From Agromyces italicus DSM 16388 (GTDB lineage Bacteria > Actinomycetota > Actinomycetes > Actinomycetales > Microbacteriaceae): a DNA stretch of 64,000 nucleotides. The notes under the pieces were generated by a model. The model was not told the origin of the DNA. It was given only the letters and a program-made list of their open reading frames with translations, and searched no databases. A program made the translations under genes and the position numbers. This document shows, piece after piece, positions 17,322 through 27,419 of the stretch (positions within the stretch are counted from its first letter, which is position 1; each line of letters starts with the position of its first letter). The stretch lies in contig NZ_ATXF01000008.1 in assembly GCF_000421545.1 (NCBI RefSeq), forward strand, positions 62,001 through 126,000. The letters run 5' to 3'.

Positions 17322-18536
17322 ATGTCGACAAACCAGAACTACCTCGCCGTCATCAAGGTGGTCGGTATCGGCGGCGGCGGCGTCAACGCCGTCAACCGCA
17401 TGATCGAGCTCGGCCTCCGCGGAGTCGAATTCATCGCGATCAACACCGACGCCCAGGCACTGCTCATGAGCGATGCCGACGTCAAGCTCGACGTCGGGCG
17501 CGACCTCACCAGAGGGCTCGGCGCCGGCGCCGACCCGGAGGTCGGTCGACGCGCCGCCGAAGACCACGCCGAGGAGATCGAGGAGGCGCTCGCCGGCGCC
17601 GACATGGTCTTCGTCACCGCCGGTGAGGGCGGTGGCACGGGCACCGGCGGCGCGCCCGTCGTCGCCCGCATCGCGAAGTCGATCGGTGCGCTCACCATCG
17701 GTGTCGTCACGAAACCCTTCGGCTTCGAGGGCAAGCGCCGCCAGACCCAGGCCGAGCAGGGCGTCGCGCGCCTGAAGGAAGAGGTCGACACCCTCATCGT
17801 CGTGCCGAACGACCGCCTTCTCGAGATCAGCGACCGCGGCATCTCGATGCTCGAGGCGTTCGCGACCGCCGACCAGGTGCTGCTCGCCGGTGTGCAGGGC
17901 ATCACCGACCTCATCACCACGCCCGGCCTCATCAACCTCGACTTCGCCGACGTGAAGTCGGTCATGCAGGGTGCAGGTTCGGCCCTCATGGGCATCGGCT
18001 CCTCGCGCGGGGCGGATCGCTCGATCAAGGCGGCCGAACTCGCGGTCGCGAGTCCGCTGCTCGAGGCGTCGATCGACGGCGCCCACGGCGTGCTCCTCTC
18101 GATCCAGGGCGGATCGAACCTCGGCATCTTCGAGATCAACGACGCGGCCAGGCTCGTGCAGGAGGCCGTGCACCCCGAGGCGAACATCATCTTCGGCGCC
18201 GTCATCGACGACACGCTGGGTGACGAGGTTCGCGTCACGGTCATCGCCGCAGGGTTCGACGGCGGAGAGCCCAACGCGAAGCCGGTCGAGGCGCGTCGCA
18301 CGAACTTCATCCCCGCGGCGGCCGCCGCGGTGGGTGCGGGCGTCGGCGGCACCGGATCGCTCGGCGATGCGCTCGGCGGCGACGTCGCCGAGGTCATCGC
18401 CGAGATCGACATCGACGAGCTCGTCGAGACCGCGAACTGGGGCGAGGCGCAGAGCTCGAGCGCCGACCAGATCGTCACCGACCCGGCCTTCGACGACAGC
18501 GATGACGACCTCGACATCCCCGACTTCCTGAAGTGA
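17322..18536 (+). CDS. ftsZ: Cell division GTPase FtsZ
   Basis: FtsZ is the tubulin homologue that forms the cytokinetic ring. The 404-residue protein has [14 protein letters not shown], the tubulin signature [13 protein letters not shown], the T7 region ([11 protein letters not shown]) and a typical C-terminal conserved tail [10 protein letters not shown] that binds SepF and other partners. ATG 17322 is preceded by GGAAGG. The stop overlaps the yggS start (GTGA). No ftsA occurs nearby, as usual in actinobacteria where SepF anchors the ring. Confidence 0.98.
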   Translation: MSTNQNYLAVIKVVGIGGGGVNAVNRMIELGLRGVEFIAINTDAQALLMSDADVKLDVGRDLTRGLGAGADPEVGRRAAEDHAEEIEEALAGADMVFVTAGEGGGTGTGGAPVVARIAKSIGALTIGVVTKPFGFEGKRRQTQAEQGVARLKEEVDTLIVVPNDRLLEISDRGISMLEAFATADQVLLAGVQGITDLITTPGLINLDFADVKSVMQGAGSALMGIGSSRGADRSIKAAELAVASPLLEASIDGAHGVLLSIQGGSNLGIFEINDAARLVQEAVHPEANIIFGAVIDDTLGDEVRVTVIAAGFDGGEPNAKPVEARRTNFIPAAAAAVGAGVGGTGSLGDALGGDVAEVIAEIDIDELVETANWGEAQSSSADQIVTDPAFDDSDDDLDIPDFLK

Positions 18537-19204
18537 GCGGGCTCGGCTACCGCCTTGCGGCCGTGCAGGCGGGCATCGCGGATGCCGCGAGCGACGCCGG
18601 CCGCGAGGCATCCGAGATCACGACCATCGTCGTCACGAAGTTCCACCCGGCCTCGCTCGTGCGCGAGCTCGCCGCGCACGGCGTGCGCGATGTCGGCGAG
18701 AATCGGCATCAGGAGGCGCAGGCGAAGGCCGCGGAGCTCGACGAGCTCGGGCTCCGCTGGCACTTCATCGGGCAGTTGCAGAGCAAGAAGGCGAAGCAGG
18801 TGCGGGCGTACGCCACGGCGATCCACTCGGTCGACCGACCCGCCCTCGTCGACGCGCTGCGTTCCGACGAGGCATCCGTCGACTGCTTCGTGCAGGTGAA
18901 CCTCACCGACGATCCAGGCAGGGGCGGTGTCGCACCCGGCGAGCTCGACGCGCTCGTCGAGCGGGTGCTCGGCACGCCCGGCTTGACGCTCCGCGGACTG
19001 ATGGCGGTCGCGCCGCTCGACGAGCCGGCGCGGCCGGCGTTCGCCCGGGTGCGCGAACTCTCGGAACGGGTCGTGCGGCTCGCGCCAGAGGCGAGCGCCC
19101 TGTCCATGGGGATGTCCCACGACTTTCGCGACGCGATTCTGGAGGGTGCGACACACCTCAGGATCGGCAGCGCAATCACCGGGAATCGGCCGGCCGCCGG
19201 TTAA
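18533..19204 (+). CDS. YggS/PLPBP-family PLP homeostasis protein
   Basis: A 223-residue single-domain TIM-barrel protein that binds pyridoxal 5'-phosphate but has no known catalytic activity. The family keeps PLP and amino-acid pools balanced. Visible motifs are the PLP lysine in [44 protein letters not shown] and LRIGSAITG. It starts at GTG 18533 in a 4-bp overlap with ftsZ and lies just upstream of sepF, the usual position in Gram-positive bacteria. Confidence 0.92.
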   Translation: MSGLGYRLAAVQAGIADAASDAGREASEITTIVVTKFHPASLVRELAAHGVRDVGENRHQEAQAKAAELDELGLRWHFIGQLQSKKAKQVRAYATAIHSVDRPALVDALRSDEASVDCFVQVNLTDDPGRGGVAPGELDALVERVLGTPGLTLRGLMAVAPLDEPARPAFARVRELSERVVRLAPEASALSMGMSHDFRDAILEGATHLRIGSAITGNRPAAG

Positions 19205-19237
19205 CCTCGAAGAGACGGAACACAGACGGAGGCATCG

Positions 19238-19726
19238 ATGTCGAACCCGCTCAAGAAGACCATGGTCTACCTCGGACTCGCCGATGAGGAGCTCGAGCAC
19301 GACGCGCCCAACGCGCCGGCCCAGGCCGCAGCGGCGCCCGCCCCGGTCGTCCACGCCGCCCCGGCTCCCGCACCGAAGACCGGCGCCGCGGTGACCCCGC
19401 TGCGCAAGCACCACGTCCAACCGAGCACCCCGCAGGCGGAGATGAACGAGATCCTGACCGTCCACCCGCGTCAGTACCGTGACGCGCAGGTCATCGCAGA
19501 GTCCTTCCGTGAGGGCGTGCCGGTGATCATCAACCTCTCGCAGATGTCCGATGCCGACGCCCGGCGTCTCATCGACTTCGCGAGCGGCCTCTCGCAGGGG
19601 CTCTACGGCAAGATCGAGCGGGTCACGAGCAAGGTGTTCCTGCTCTCGCCGGCGCACGTGGTCGTCTCGGGGGAGACGGGCGATGCGGAGGGCGACGTCG
19701 AGGCGTCGTTCTTCACGCACGCGTAG
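19238..19726 (+). CDS. sepF: Cell division protein SepF
   Basis: SepF tethers FtsZ to the membrane. The 162-residue protein has an N-terminal amphipathic segment ([17 protein letters not shown]), an Ala/Pro-rich linker (about residues 27-65) and the C-terminal SepF domain with [26 protein letters not shown] and [21 protein letters not shown]. In actinobacteria SepF replaces FtsA as the FtsZ anchor. ATG 19238 follows GACGGAGG. Confidence 0.95.
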   Translation: MSNPLKKTMVYLGLADEELEHDAPNAPAQAAAAPAPVVHAAPAPAPKTGAAVTPLRKHHVQPSTPQAEMNEILTVHPRQYRDAQVIAESFREGVPVIINLSQMSDADARRLIDFASGLSQGLYGKIERVTSKVFLLSPAHVVVSGETGDAEGDVEASFFTHA

Positions 19727-19732
19727 CCGCCC

Positions 19733-20047
19733 GTGGGCGCGCTGCTCGTCGTCTGGAACCTCCTGTACGCACTCCTCCTCATCTACTTCTTCGTGATGTG
19801 GGGGCGTTTCGTCCTCGATCTCGTGCGGACGTTCAATCGCTCGTGGCGTCCGAGGGGCTTCTGGCTCATCGTCGTCGAGCTCGTGTACAGCATCACCGAT
19901 CCTCCGGTGAAGTTCTTCCGGCGGATCCTCCCCCCGATCCGCATCGGGCAGGTGGCACTCGATCTCGGGTGGAGCCTCGCGATGCTGGTCGTCATCCTCG
20001 CCATGACCATCGTGTCGGGGCTGGCCGCGGCAGCCGCCGCCGGCTGA
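19733..20047 (+). CDS. YggT-family membrane protein
   Basis: A 104-residue protein with two hydrophobic hairpins (about residues 2-26 and 72-100) flanking the conserved segment YSITDPPVKFFRRILPPIRIGQVALDLGW, which identifies the YggT family. The family is regularly encoded between sepF and divIVA in Gram-positive bacteria and is thought to take part in division or osmotic tolerance; its biochemical role is unknown. GTG 19733 lies six bases after the sepF stop. Confidence 0.9.
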   Translation: MGALLVVWNLLYALLLIYFFVMWGRFVLDLVRTFNRSWRPRGFWLIVVELVYSITDPPVKFFRRILPPIRIGQVALDLGWSLAMLVVILAMTIVSGLAAAAAAG

Positions 20048-20107
20048 GCATCTCCTGCGATCGTGACAAGCCGAGACGATCGGCGCTCACGACTCCCAGG
20101 CGGTGTT

Positions 20108-20140
20108 TGCTACCGTTAGCAGAACGTGATCGAAACGATC
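20108..20140 (+). promoter_or_regulatory. Inverted repeats in the divIVA upstream region
   Basis: TGCTA-CCGT-TAGCA (20108-20121) contains a TACCGT -10-like hexamer, and GATCG-AAA-CGATC (20128-20140) follows. The 117-nt gap between yggT and divIVA therefore probably holds a divIVA promoter. Whether the dyads bind a regulator is unknown. Confidence 0.35.
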
Positions 20141-20164
20141 GAACAGATTTGAGGGTGGAAAGCC

Positions 20165-20836
20165 ATGGCGCTAACTCCGGAAGATGTGGTCAACAAGCGC
20201 TTCCAGGCGACGAAGTTCCGGGAGGGCTACGACCAGGACGAGGTCGATGACTTCCTCGACGAGGTCGTCGTCGAACTGCGTCGGCTGAATCAGGAGAACG
20301 ACGAGCTGCGCCAGCGCGTGGCGTCGGCCGAAGCCCGTGCCTCGGAGGCCGCGCAGGCGCCGGCCGCCGCTGCGCCGGCACCCGCTGCGGTGTACACGGA
20401 GCCGGCTGCGCCGCCCCCCACCGTCGCCGTGCCGACGCAGGTACCCGTCGTGCAGTCCGAGCTCGACGAGCAGACCTCGACCACGAACCTCCTGCAGCTC
20501 GCCCGTCGTCTCCACGAGGAGCACGTGCGCGAGGGCATCGAGAAGCGCGATGCCCTCATCGCCGAGGGTCACGCCACCGCCGCGCGCGTCGTCGCCGAGG
20601 CTGAGGCCAAGCAGCGCCAGCAGATGGGCATCCTCGACCAGGAGCGCGTCGCACTCGAGAAGCGCGTCGACGAGCTGCGCACCTTCGAACGCGACTACCG
20701 CGCGAAGCTGAAGAGCTACATCGAGGGCCAGCTGCGCGACCTCGACACCGCCGCCCCCGTGCAGGTGTCGGGCAACCAGGGCTTCTCGGCTCCCGCCGAG
20801 CAGCCGACACCGACCTTCCAGGGCTTTGGCGGCTGA
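20165..20836 (+). CDS. divIVA: Polar growth and division scaffold DivIVA (Wag31)
   Basis: The 223-residue coiled-coil protein marks curved membrane and directs polar wall growth in actinobacteria. The N-terminal DivIVA domain is clear (MALTPEDVVNKRFQATKFREGY, then QDEVDDFLDEVVVELRRLNQEN). An Ala/Pro linker (about residues 60-95) and a second coiled coil (about 105-190) follow. ATG 20165 has GAGGGTGGAAAG upstream. Its 3' end overlaps the lspA start by 11 bp. Confidence 0.95.
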   Translation: MALTPEDVVNKRFQATKFREGYDQDEVDDFLDEVVVELRRLNQENDELRQRVASAEARASEAAQAPAAAAPAPAAVYTEPAAPPPTVAVPTQVPVVQSELDEQTSTTNLLQLARRLHEEHVREGIEKRDALIAEGHATAARVVAEAEAKQRQQMGILDQERVALEKRVDELRTFERDYRAKLKSYIEGQLRDLDTAAPVQVSGNQGFSAPAEQPTPTFQGFGG

Positions 20837-21449
20837 GCCGGCCGCGAAGGTCGGCACCACCACCGCCCTGCTGGTCCTGGCCGGCGCCGCGATCGCGGCG
20901 TACGGCCTCGACCAGTTGAGCAAGTACCTCGTCGTCTCGAACCTCACCGAAGGTGAGATCGTGCCGGTGCTCGGCTCAGTGCTCCAGTGGCAGTTCGTGC
21001 GCAACCCCGGCGCGGCATTCTCGCTCGCGAGCGGCATGACGTGGATCTTCACGATCCTCGCCGCGGGCGTCATCACGTTCATCATCTGGTTCGCCCGGCG
21101 CATCCGCTCGGTCGCGTGGGCGCTCGTCTTCGGGCTGCTGCTCGGGGGCGTGCTCGGCAACCTGACCGATCGGCTCTTCCGAGAGCCGAGCTTCGGGCTG
21201 GGCCACGTGATCGACTTCATCTCGACGCCGTGGATGCTCCCGGCGATCTACAACGTCGCCGACATCGCGATCGTGTCGAGCATGGTGCTGTTCATGATCC
21301 TGACGATCCGCGGCATCGGACTTGACGGATCGCGCGAAGTGCGCCCTCCGAAGGACGCAACGGATGCCGCCTCGCCGGCGTCGTCCGACGACGCCCCCGA
21401 GGCGCCCCGGCTTCCGGCCGCCGACGCGCCGCGCGCGCACGAAGCCTGA
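20826..21449 (+). CDS. lspA: Lipoprotein signal peptidase LspA
   Basis: LspA cleaves signal peptides of diacylglyceryl-modified prolipoproteins in the membrane. The 207-residue protein has four membrane segments, the DQLSKYLVV and [10 protein letters not shown] motifs, GNLTDRLFR, and the two catalytic aspartates in HVIDFI and YNVADIAI. A polar tail of about 40 residues is extra. The start appears to be TTG 20826, overlapping divIVA; no ATG or GTG occurs before the first span, so this weak start is inferred. The stop overlaps rluD (TGATG). Confidence 0.9.
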   Translation: MAAEPAAKVGTTTALLVLAGAAIAAYGLDQLSKYLVVSNLTEGEIVPVLGSVLQWQFVRNPGAAFSLASGMTWIFTILAAGVITFIIWFARRIRSVAWALVFGLLLGGVLGNLTDRLFREPSFGLGHVIDFISTPWMLPAIYNVADIAIVSSMVLFMILTIRGIGLDGSREVRPPKDATDAASPASSDDAPEAPRLPAADAPRAHEA

Positions 21450-22369
21450 TGGAGCACCGTTCGTTCCCCGTTCCCGACGGGCTCGACGGCGTGCGGGTCG
21501 ACGCAGGGCTCGCGAAACTCCTCGGCTTCTCACGGACCTTCGCCGCGGAGATCGCCTCGGCCGGGGGCGTCCGCGTCGACGGCGCGACGGTCGACAAGTC
21601 CGACCGGCTGCGCGCCGGCGGCTGGCTCGAGGTGAGCTGGGAGCCGCCGCGCACCCTCGCGATCGAGCCGATCGCGGTGCCCGAACTCGGCATCGTGCAC
21701 GACGACGACGACCTCGTGGTGGTCGACAAGCCGGCGGGGGTCGCCGCGCACCCCTCGCTCGGCTGGACGGGACCGACGGTCGTCGGCGCCCTCGCGGCGG
21801 CGGGGTTCCGCATCTCGACCTCGGGCGCACCCGAACGGCAGGGCGTCGTGCACCGCCTCGACGCGGGCACGAGCGGCCTCATGGTCGTCGCGAAGTCCGA
21901 ACGCGCGTACACCGAGTTGAAGCGGCAGTTCCACGACCGCGAGGTCGAGAAGATCTATCACACGGTGGTGCAGGGGCACCCTGATCCGCTCGCGGGCACG
22001 ATCGACGCACCCGTCGGGCGTCACCCGCGTTCCGAATGGAAGTTCGCGGTGACGGCCGACGGCAAGCACGCCGTCACGCACTACGAGACGCTCGAGGCGT
22101 TCCCGTACGCGTCGCTGCTCGAGGTGCACCTCGAGACGGGGCGCACGCACCAGATCCGGGTGCACATGGCCGCGCAGCGGCACCCGTGCGCGGGCGACGC
22201 CATGTACGGCGCCGACCCGACGCTGTCCGAGCGGCTGGGCCTCACCCGCCAGTGGCTGCACGCGCACGAGCTCTCGCTCACGCACCCCGGCACCGGGCAG
22301 TGGACGACCTTCGTCTCCGACTACCCCGACGATCTCGCGCACGCACTCGAACTGCTGCGCGGCGACTGA
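21449..22369 (+). CDS. rluD: 23S rRNA pseudouridine synthase RluD-type
   Basis: A 306-residue RluA-family enzyme that isomerises uridines, most likely in helix 69 of 23S rRNA. An N-terminal S4 RNA-binding domain (about residues 10-65) precedes the catalytic domain with [29 protein letters not shown] containing the catalytic Asp, and [16 protein letters not shown] 21449 overlaps the lspA stop by one base. lspA-rluD adjacency is common in bacteria. Confidence 0.9.
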   Translation: MEHRSFPVPDGLDGVRVDAGLAKLLGFSRTFAAEIASAGGVRVDGATVDKSDRLRAGGWLEVSWEPPRTLAIEPIAVPELGIVHDDDDLVVVDKPAGVAAHPSLGWTGPTVVGALAAAGFRISTSGAPERQGVVHRLDAGTSGLMVVAKSERAYTELKRQFHDREVEKIYHTVVQGHPDPLAGTIDAPVGRHPRSEWKFAVTADGKHAVTHYETLEAFPYASLLEVHLETGRTHQIRVHMAAQRHPCAGDAMYGADPTLSERLGLTRQWLHAHELSLTHPGTGQWTTFVSDYPDDLAHALELLRGD

Positions 22370-22421
22370 GGCCGATCGCCCGGGTCGGGCGCGAATCGGC
22401 TCCGACGTGGGCGGCTCGCCC

Positions 22422-22427
22422 TAGACT
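22422..22427 (+). promoter_or_regulatory. -10 box upstream of dnaE
   Basis: TAGACT lies 45 bases before the dnaE GTG, and a ribosome binding site (GAGGAG) stands just upstream of the start. dnaE thus seems to have its own promoter with a conventional leader. Confidence 0.5.
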
Positions 22428-22472
22428 CGAAGACACCCCAGTACCACCCCGCAGCATCCGAAGAGGAGCCCC

Positions 22473-25400
22473 GTGGCCGCCGATTCATTCGTCCACCTGC
22501 ACGTGCATTCCGAGTACTCGATGCTCGACGGAGCGGCCCGGGTGGGCGAGCTGATCAAGGCCGCGCAGGGCGAGGGAATGCCGGCCGTCGCGGTCACCGA
22601 TCACGGCAACGTCTTCGGCGCCTACGATTTCTGGAAGCAGGCGACCGACGCCGGCATCAAGCCGATCATCGGCACCGAGGCCTACATCACTCCCGGTACC
22701 GCGCGCGGCGACAAGACCCGGGTGCGATGGGGCAACGGTGGCGGCGACGACGTCTCGGGTTCGGGCGCGTACACGCACATGACCCTGCTCTCCGAGACGA
22801 CCGAGGGCATGCACAACCTCTTCCGGCTCTCGAGCCGTGCGTCGATCGAGGGCTACTACTTCAAGCCGCGCATGGACCGCGAACTGCTCTCGACCTACTC
22901 GAAGGGCCTCATCGCGACGACGGGCTGCCCGTCTGGCGAGGTGCAGACGCGCCTCAGGCTCGGCCAGTACGACGAGGCGGTGAAGGCGGCGGCCGACTTC
23001 CGCGACATCTTCGGCAAAGAGAACTACTTCGCCGAGATCATGGACCACGGTCTCGGCATCGAACGCCGGATCATGGACGATCTGCATCGACTCGCGAAAG
23101 ACCTCGGTCTGCCGCTCGTCGCGACGAACGACCTGCATTACACGCATGCCGACGATGCGAAGAGCCACGCGGCGCTGCTGTGCGTGCAGTCGGGTTCGAC
23201 GCTCGACGACCCGAACCGTTTCAAGTTCGACGCCGACGACTTCTACCTGAAGACCGCGGCCGAGATGCGGCACGTCTTCCGCGATCACCCCGAAGCGTGC
23301 GACAACACGCTGCTGATCGCCGAGCGCTGCGACGTGCAGTTCAACACCAATGCCAACTACATGCCCCGCTTCCCGGTGCCGCCCGGCGAGAGCGAAGAGA
23401 CCTGGTTCGTGAAGGAGGTCGACCGGGGGCTCGCGGTGCGCTACCCGGGGGGCATCCCCGCCGAGGTGCGCAAGCAGGCCGACTACGAGGTCGGCGTCAT
23501 CCTGCAGATGGGCTTCCCCGGGTACTTCCTCGTCGTCGCCGACTTCATCAACTGGTCGAAGGAGCACGGCATCCGCGTCGGGCCAGGCCGTGGCTCGGGT
23601 GCCGGGTCGATGGCGGCGTACGCGATGAAGATCACCGACCTCGACCCGCTTCAGCACGGGCTCATCTTCGAGCGGTTCCTGAACCCCGATCGCGTCTCGA
23701 TGCCCGACTTCGACGTCGACTTCGACGAGCGCCGTCGCGGCGAGGTCATCAAGTACGTGACCGAGAAGTACGGCGAGGAGCGCGTCGCGCAGATCGTCAC
23801 CTACGGCACCATCAAGGCGAAGCAGGCGCTGAAAGACTCCGGGCGCGTGCTCGGGTTCCCGTTCTCGATGGGTGAGAAGCTCACGAAGGCGATGCCGCCC
23901 GCCGTCATGGGCAAGGACATCCCGCTCACCGGCATCTTCGACAAGAACCACCCGCGCTACAAAGAGGCCGGCGACATCCGTGCGATCGTCGAGACCGACC
24001 CCGAGGCCCGTACCGTCTTCGACACGGCGCTCGGCCTCGAGAACCTGAAGCGGCAGTGGGGCGTGCACGCGGCCGGCGTCATCATGTCGAGCGACCCGCT
24101 GATCGACATCATCCCGATCATGAAGCGCGAGCAAGACGGCCAGATCGTCACGCAGTTCGACTACCCGGCGTGCGAGTCGCTCGGCCTCATCAAGATGGAC
24201 TTCCTGGGGCTGCGCAACCTCACGATCATCGACGACGCGCTCGACAACATCGAGGCGAACCGCGGGTTCCGCCCGGTGCTCGAAGACCTCGCGCTCGACG
24301 ACCCCGAGGCGTACGCGCTGCTCTCGCGCGGCGACACGCTCGGCGTGTTCCAGCTCGACGGCGGGCCGATGCGCGCCCTCCTGCGGCTCATGAAGCCCGA
24401 CAACTTCGAAGACATCTCGGCCGTCATCGCGCTGTACCGGCCCGGCCCGATGGGCGCGAACTCGCACACGAACTACGCGCTGCGCAAGAACGGTCTCCAA
24501 GAGATCACGCCGATCCACCCCGAGTTCGCGGAGTCGCTCAGAGACATCCTCGACACGAGCTACGGCCTCATCATCTACCAGGAGCAGGTCATGGCGATCG
24601 CCCAGCGCGTCGCCGGGTTCTCGCTCGGCCAGGCCGACATCCTGCGGCGCGCTATGGGCAAGAAGAAGAAGTCCGAGCTCGACAAGCAGTACGCCGGCTT
24701 CTCCGACGGAATGAAGGCGAACGGGTACTCCGAGGAGGCGATCGGCAAGCTCTGGGAGATCCTGCTGCCGTTCTCCGACTACGCGTTCAACAAGGCCCAC
24801 TCGGCGGCGTACGGAGTGCTCAGCTACTGGACGGCGTACCTCAAGGCGCATTTCCCGGCCGAGTACATGGCGGCCCTGCTCACGAGTGTCGGCGATGCAC
24901 GCGACAAGCTCGCCCTCTACCTCAACGAGTGCCGCCGCATGGGCATCAAGGTGCTGCCGCCCGACGTCAACGAGTCGATCGGCTTCTTCGCCGCCGTCGG
25001 CGACGACATCCGGTTCGGCCTCGGTGCGGTGCGGAACGTCGGCTTCAACGTCGTCGACGCGATCCGCGGCGCGCGCGAGAAAGAGGGGCGATTCGAGTCG
25101 TTCCACGACTTCCTGAAGAAGTCGCCGCTGCAGGTCGCCAACAAGCGCACCGTCGAGTCACTCGTCAAGGCGGGGGCGTTCGACTCGATGGGCGACACTC
25201 GGCGAGCGCTCATGGAGGCGCACGAGGCCGCCGTCGACGGCGTCGTCGCGACCAAGCGCGTCGAGGCGACCGGTCAGGCGGGCTTCGACTTCGACGACCT
25301 CTTCGACGAGGGCGAGCAGGCGCAGACGTCGTCACAGGTCGCACCGCGGCCCGAGTGGCCGAAGAAGCAGAAGCTCGCGTTCGAGCGCGAGATGCTGGGC

Positions 25401-25994
25401 CTGTACGTCTCCGAGCACCCGCTCGACGGGCTCGAGGCGCCCCTGGCCAAGCACGCCTCGTCCTCGATCCTCGACCTGACGACCTCCGACTCAACGCAAG
25501 ACGGCGACACCGTCACCGTCGCGGGCCTCGTCACGAGCGTGCAGCACCGCATCGCGAAGTCGTCGGGCAACCAGTACGGCATGATCCAGGTCGAGGACTT
25601 CTCGGGCGAGATCACCGTCATGTTCATGGGCAAGGCGTATCAGGAGTTCGCCCCTGGGCTGCAAGCGGACACCATCGCCGTCGTGCGCGGCAGGGTCAGC
25701 ATGCGCGACGACGGCATGAACCTCCACGCCCACAGCGTCTTCACCCCCGACCTCGGCCAAGACGACGATGCCGGACTGGTGCGGATCTCATTGCCCGACC
25801 AGCGTGCGACTCCCGAACTCACCGAAGCCCTCAAAGAGATCCTGATCCGCCATCGTGGCGAGACCGAGGTCCGATTGACCCTGACCAGGGGGCGCGTCGG
25901 CCGCGTGTTCGAGATGCACCAGTACCCCGTGAAGGTGACGGCCGACTTCTACGGCGAGCTCAAGAGCCTGCTCGGCCCGAACTGCCTCGTGTGA
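22473..25994 (+). CDS. dnaE: DNA polymerase III subunit alpha
   Basis: The replicative polymerase catalytic subunit, 1173 residues as usual for DnaE1. The N-terminal PHP domain starts with HLHVHSEYSMLDG. The polymerase palm has GPGRGSGAGSMAAY and the metal-binding PDFDVDFDERRR. Fingers and beta-clamp regions follow, and a C-terminal OB fold (VTVAGLVTSVQHRIAKSSGNQ) precedes a short tail. GTG 22473 follows GAGGAGCCCC. It is followed at 48 bp by hisD. Confidence 0.97.
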   Translation: MAADSFVHLHVHSEYSMLDGAARVGELIKAAQGEGMPAVAVTDHGNVFGAYDFWKQATDAGIKPIIGTEAYITPGTARGDKTRVRWGNGGGDDVSGSGAYTHMTLLSETTEGMHNLFRLSSRASIEGYYFKPRMDRELLSTYSKGLIATTGCPSGEVQTRLRLGQYDEAVKAAADFRDIFGKENYFAEIMDHGLGIERRIMDDLHRLAKDLGLPLVATNDLHYTHADDAKSHAALLCVQSGSTLDDPNRFKFDADDFYLKTAAEMRHVFRDHPEACDNTLLIAERCDVQFNTNANYMPRFPVPPGESEETWFVKEVDRGLAVRYPGGIPAEVRKQADYEVGVILQMGFPGYFLVVADFINWSKEHGIRVGPGRGSGAGSMAAYAMKITDLDPLQHGLIFERFLNPDRVSMPDFDVDFDERRRGEVIKYVTEKYGEERVAQIVTYGTIKAKQALKDSGRVLGFPFSMGEKLTKAMPPAVMGKDIPLTGIFDKNHPRYKEAGDIRAIVETDPEARTVFDTALGLENLKRQWGVHAAGVIMSSDPLIDIIPIMKREQDGQIVTQFDYPACESLGLIKMDFLGLRNLTIIDDALDNIEANRGFRPVLEDLALDDPEAYALLSRGDTLGVFQLDGGPMRALLRLMKPDNFEDISAVIALYRPGPMGANSHTNYALRKNGLQEITPIHPEFAESLRDILDTSYGLIIYQEQVMAIAQRVAGFSLGQADILRRAMGKKKKSELDKQYAGFSDGMKANGYSEEAIGKLWEILLPFSDYAFNKAHSAAYGVLSYWTAYLKAHFPAEYMAALLTSVGDARDKLALYLNECRRMGIKVLPPDVNESIGFFAAVGDDIRFGLGAVRNVGFNVVDAIRGAREKEGRFESFHDFLKKSPLQVANKRTVESLVKAGAFDSMGDTRRALMEAHEAAVDGVVATKRVEATGQAGFDFDDLFDEGEQAQTSSQVAPRPEWPKKQKLAFEREMLGLYVSEHPLDGLEAPLAKHASSSILDLTTSDSTQDGDTVTVAGLVTSVQHRIAKSSGNQYGMIQVEDFSGEITVMFMGKAYQEFAPGLQADTIAVVRGRVSMRDDGMNLHAHSVFTPDLGQDDDAGLVRISLPDQRATPELTEALKEILIRHRGETEVRLTLTRGRVGRVFEMHQYPVKVTADFYGELKSLLGPNCLV

Positions 25995-26026
25995 CGCCGT
26001 CCCGCAGCGCGGCGGGCACCGCTCGG

Positions 26027-26032
26027 TAGTCT
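26027..26032 (+). promoter_or_regulatory. -10 box of hisD
   Basis: TAGTCT is followed by nine bases and the hisD ATG, so the transcript would start two or three bases before the start codon. No ribosome binding site is visible, consistent with near-leaderless translation. Confidence 0.5.
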
Positions 26033-26041
26033 GGAGCCACC

Positions 26042-27349
26042 ATGCTGCGAACGATCGACCTCCGCGGAACCCGCCCATCGACGAGTGAGCTGCTCGCGCT
26101 CGTGCCCCGAGCTGCGACCGACGTGTCGGCCGCTCTCGAGCCGGCGCGCGCGCTCATCGAGGCCGTCCGCGAGCACGGCGAGTCGGCTCTCCTGGAGCAG
26201 GCCGAGCGCTTCGACCGGGTGGTTCCGCCGTATGTGCGGGTGCCCGCCGACGAGCTCGCCGGCGCGCGCGACAGCCTCGCGCCGGGGGTCCGGGCGGCGG
26301 CCGAACGCACGATCGAGCGCGTCCGTGCCGCGAGTGCGGCCCAGGTGCCCGCCCCGCGGCGCACCGAGCTGGGTGCCGGTGCCGTCGTCGAACAGCGCTG
26401 GCAGCCGGTCGGCAGGGTCGGCCTGTACGTTCCCGGCGGCAAGGCCGTCTACCCCTCGAGCGTCGTCATGAACGTGGTGCCCGCGCAGGCAGCCGGCGTG
26501 GCGTCGATCGCGCTCGCCTCCCCGCCGCAGGCGGAGTTCGGCGGGCGGGTTCACCCGACGATCGCGGGCGTGGCCGCACTGCTCGGCGTCACCGAGGTCT
26601 ACGCGATGGGTGGGGCGGGTGCGATCGGTGCCTTCGCCTACGGCGTGCCGGGTCTCGGCCTCGAGCCGGTGCAGCTCGTCACGGGCCCGGGAAACGTCTA
26701 TGTGGCAGCGGCCAAGCGGGTCGTGCACGGGGTCACCGGCATCGACGCGGAGGCGGGACCGACCGACATCCTCGTCATCGCCGACGACGCGGCCGACGCC
26801 GATTTCGTGGCCGCCGACCTCATCAGCCAGGCCGAGCACGACGAGCTCGCCGCCGCGGTGCTCGTGACCGATTCGCCCGCGTTCGCCGAGCGCGTGCTGG
26901 GCCGCCTCGCCGCGCGATCGGCCGCGACGAAGCACGGCGACCGCGTGCACCAGTCGCTCACCGGCGCGCAGTCGGCGCTCGTCCTCGTCGACGACCTCGA
27001 GCAGGCGGCCGCGTTCGCGAACGCGTTCGGCCCCGAGCACCTCGAGATCCAGGTGCGCGACGCCGACGCCGTGCTCGCCCGCATCGAGAACGCGGGGGCG
27101 ATCTTCATCGGCCCGTACTCGCCCGTGAGCCTCGGCGACTACGCGGCGGGCTCGAACCACGTGCTGCCGACGGGCGGCCAGGCCCGCTTCGCGCCGGGTC
27201 TCTCGGCGGCGACGTTCCTGCGGCCGCAGCAGGTCGTGCGCTACGACGAGGCCGCGCTGCGCGAGGTCGCACCGGTGATCGACGCCCTCTCGACCGAAGA
27301 AGACCTGCCGGCCCACGGCGAGGCGGTGACGGCGCGCTTCAGCGTCTGA
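26042..27349 (+). CDS. hisD: Histidinol dehydrogenase
   Basis: HisD performs the last two steps of histidine synthesis, oxidising L-histidinol to L-histidine with NAD and zinc. The 435-residue protein shows VGLYVPGGKAVYPSSVVMN, VTGPGNVYVAAAKR, DAEAGPTDILVIADD, the zinc-region SQAEHDELA and the catalytic AFGPEHLEI. It stands alone from other his genes here, as in several Microbacteriaceae where hisD follows dnaE. ATG 26042 lies close behind a -10 box. Confidence 0.95.
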   Translation: MLRTIDLRGTRPSTSELLALVPRAATDVSAALEPARALIEAVREHGESALLEQAERFDRVVPPYVRVPADELAGARDSLAPGVRAAAERTIERVRAASAAQVPAPRRTELGAGAVVEQRWQPVGRVGLYVPGGKAVYPSSVVMNVVPAQAAGVASIALASPPQAEFGGRVHPTIAGVAALLGVTEVYAMGGAGAIGAFAYGVPGLGLEPVQLVTGPGNVYVAAAKRVVHGVTGIDAEAGPTDILVIADDAADADFVAADLISQAEHDELAAAVLVTDSPAFAERVLGRLAARSAATKHGDRVHQSLTGAQSALVLVDDLEQAAAFANAFGPEHLEIQVRDADAVLARIENAGAIFIGPYSPVSLGDYAAGSNHVLPTGGQARFAPGLSAATFLRPQQVVRYDEAALREVAPVIDALSTEEDLPAHGEAVTARFSV

Positions 27350-27358
27350 GCGGCGTCA

Positions 27359-27387
27359 TTGACCCCCAGCAGGGTCAGGTGTAGTTT
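27359..27387 (+). promoter_or_regulatory. Promoter of the metalloprotease gene
   Basis: TTGACC (27359-27364) and TAGTTT (27382-27387) are separated by 17 bases. The ATG at 27395 is 7 bases beyond the -10, as in the leaderless genes of this window. The promoter starts 10 bases after the hisD stop. Confidence 0.6.
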
Positions 27388-27396
27388 CATCGGCAT

Positions 27397-27404
27397 GGGG
27401 GGGG
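27397..27404 (+). repeat. Poly-G tract of eight bases at the metalloprotease start
   Basis: Eight consecutive G bases begin with the G of the ATG at 27395. With eight, the ATG frame ends after roughly 35 codons. With seven, the ATG would read MGGHSRRRVWIGF and join the protease frame with a classical signal peptide. Confidence 0.85.
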
Positions 27405-27419
27405 CATTCGAGACGACGG

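Noticed and set aside
20128..20140. GATCG-AAA-CGATC as a terminator or riboswitch before divIVA
   Set aside because: The stem is only 5 bp with a 3-base loop and no T run. It is kept only as a weak dyad in the divIVA upstream entry.
22485..25106. Minus-strand open frame of 873 codons opposite dnaE
   Set aside because: dnaE is intact with all polymerase motifs on the plus strand. The antisense translation has no recognisable domain.
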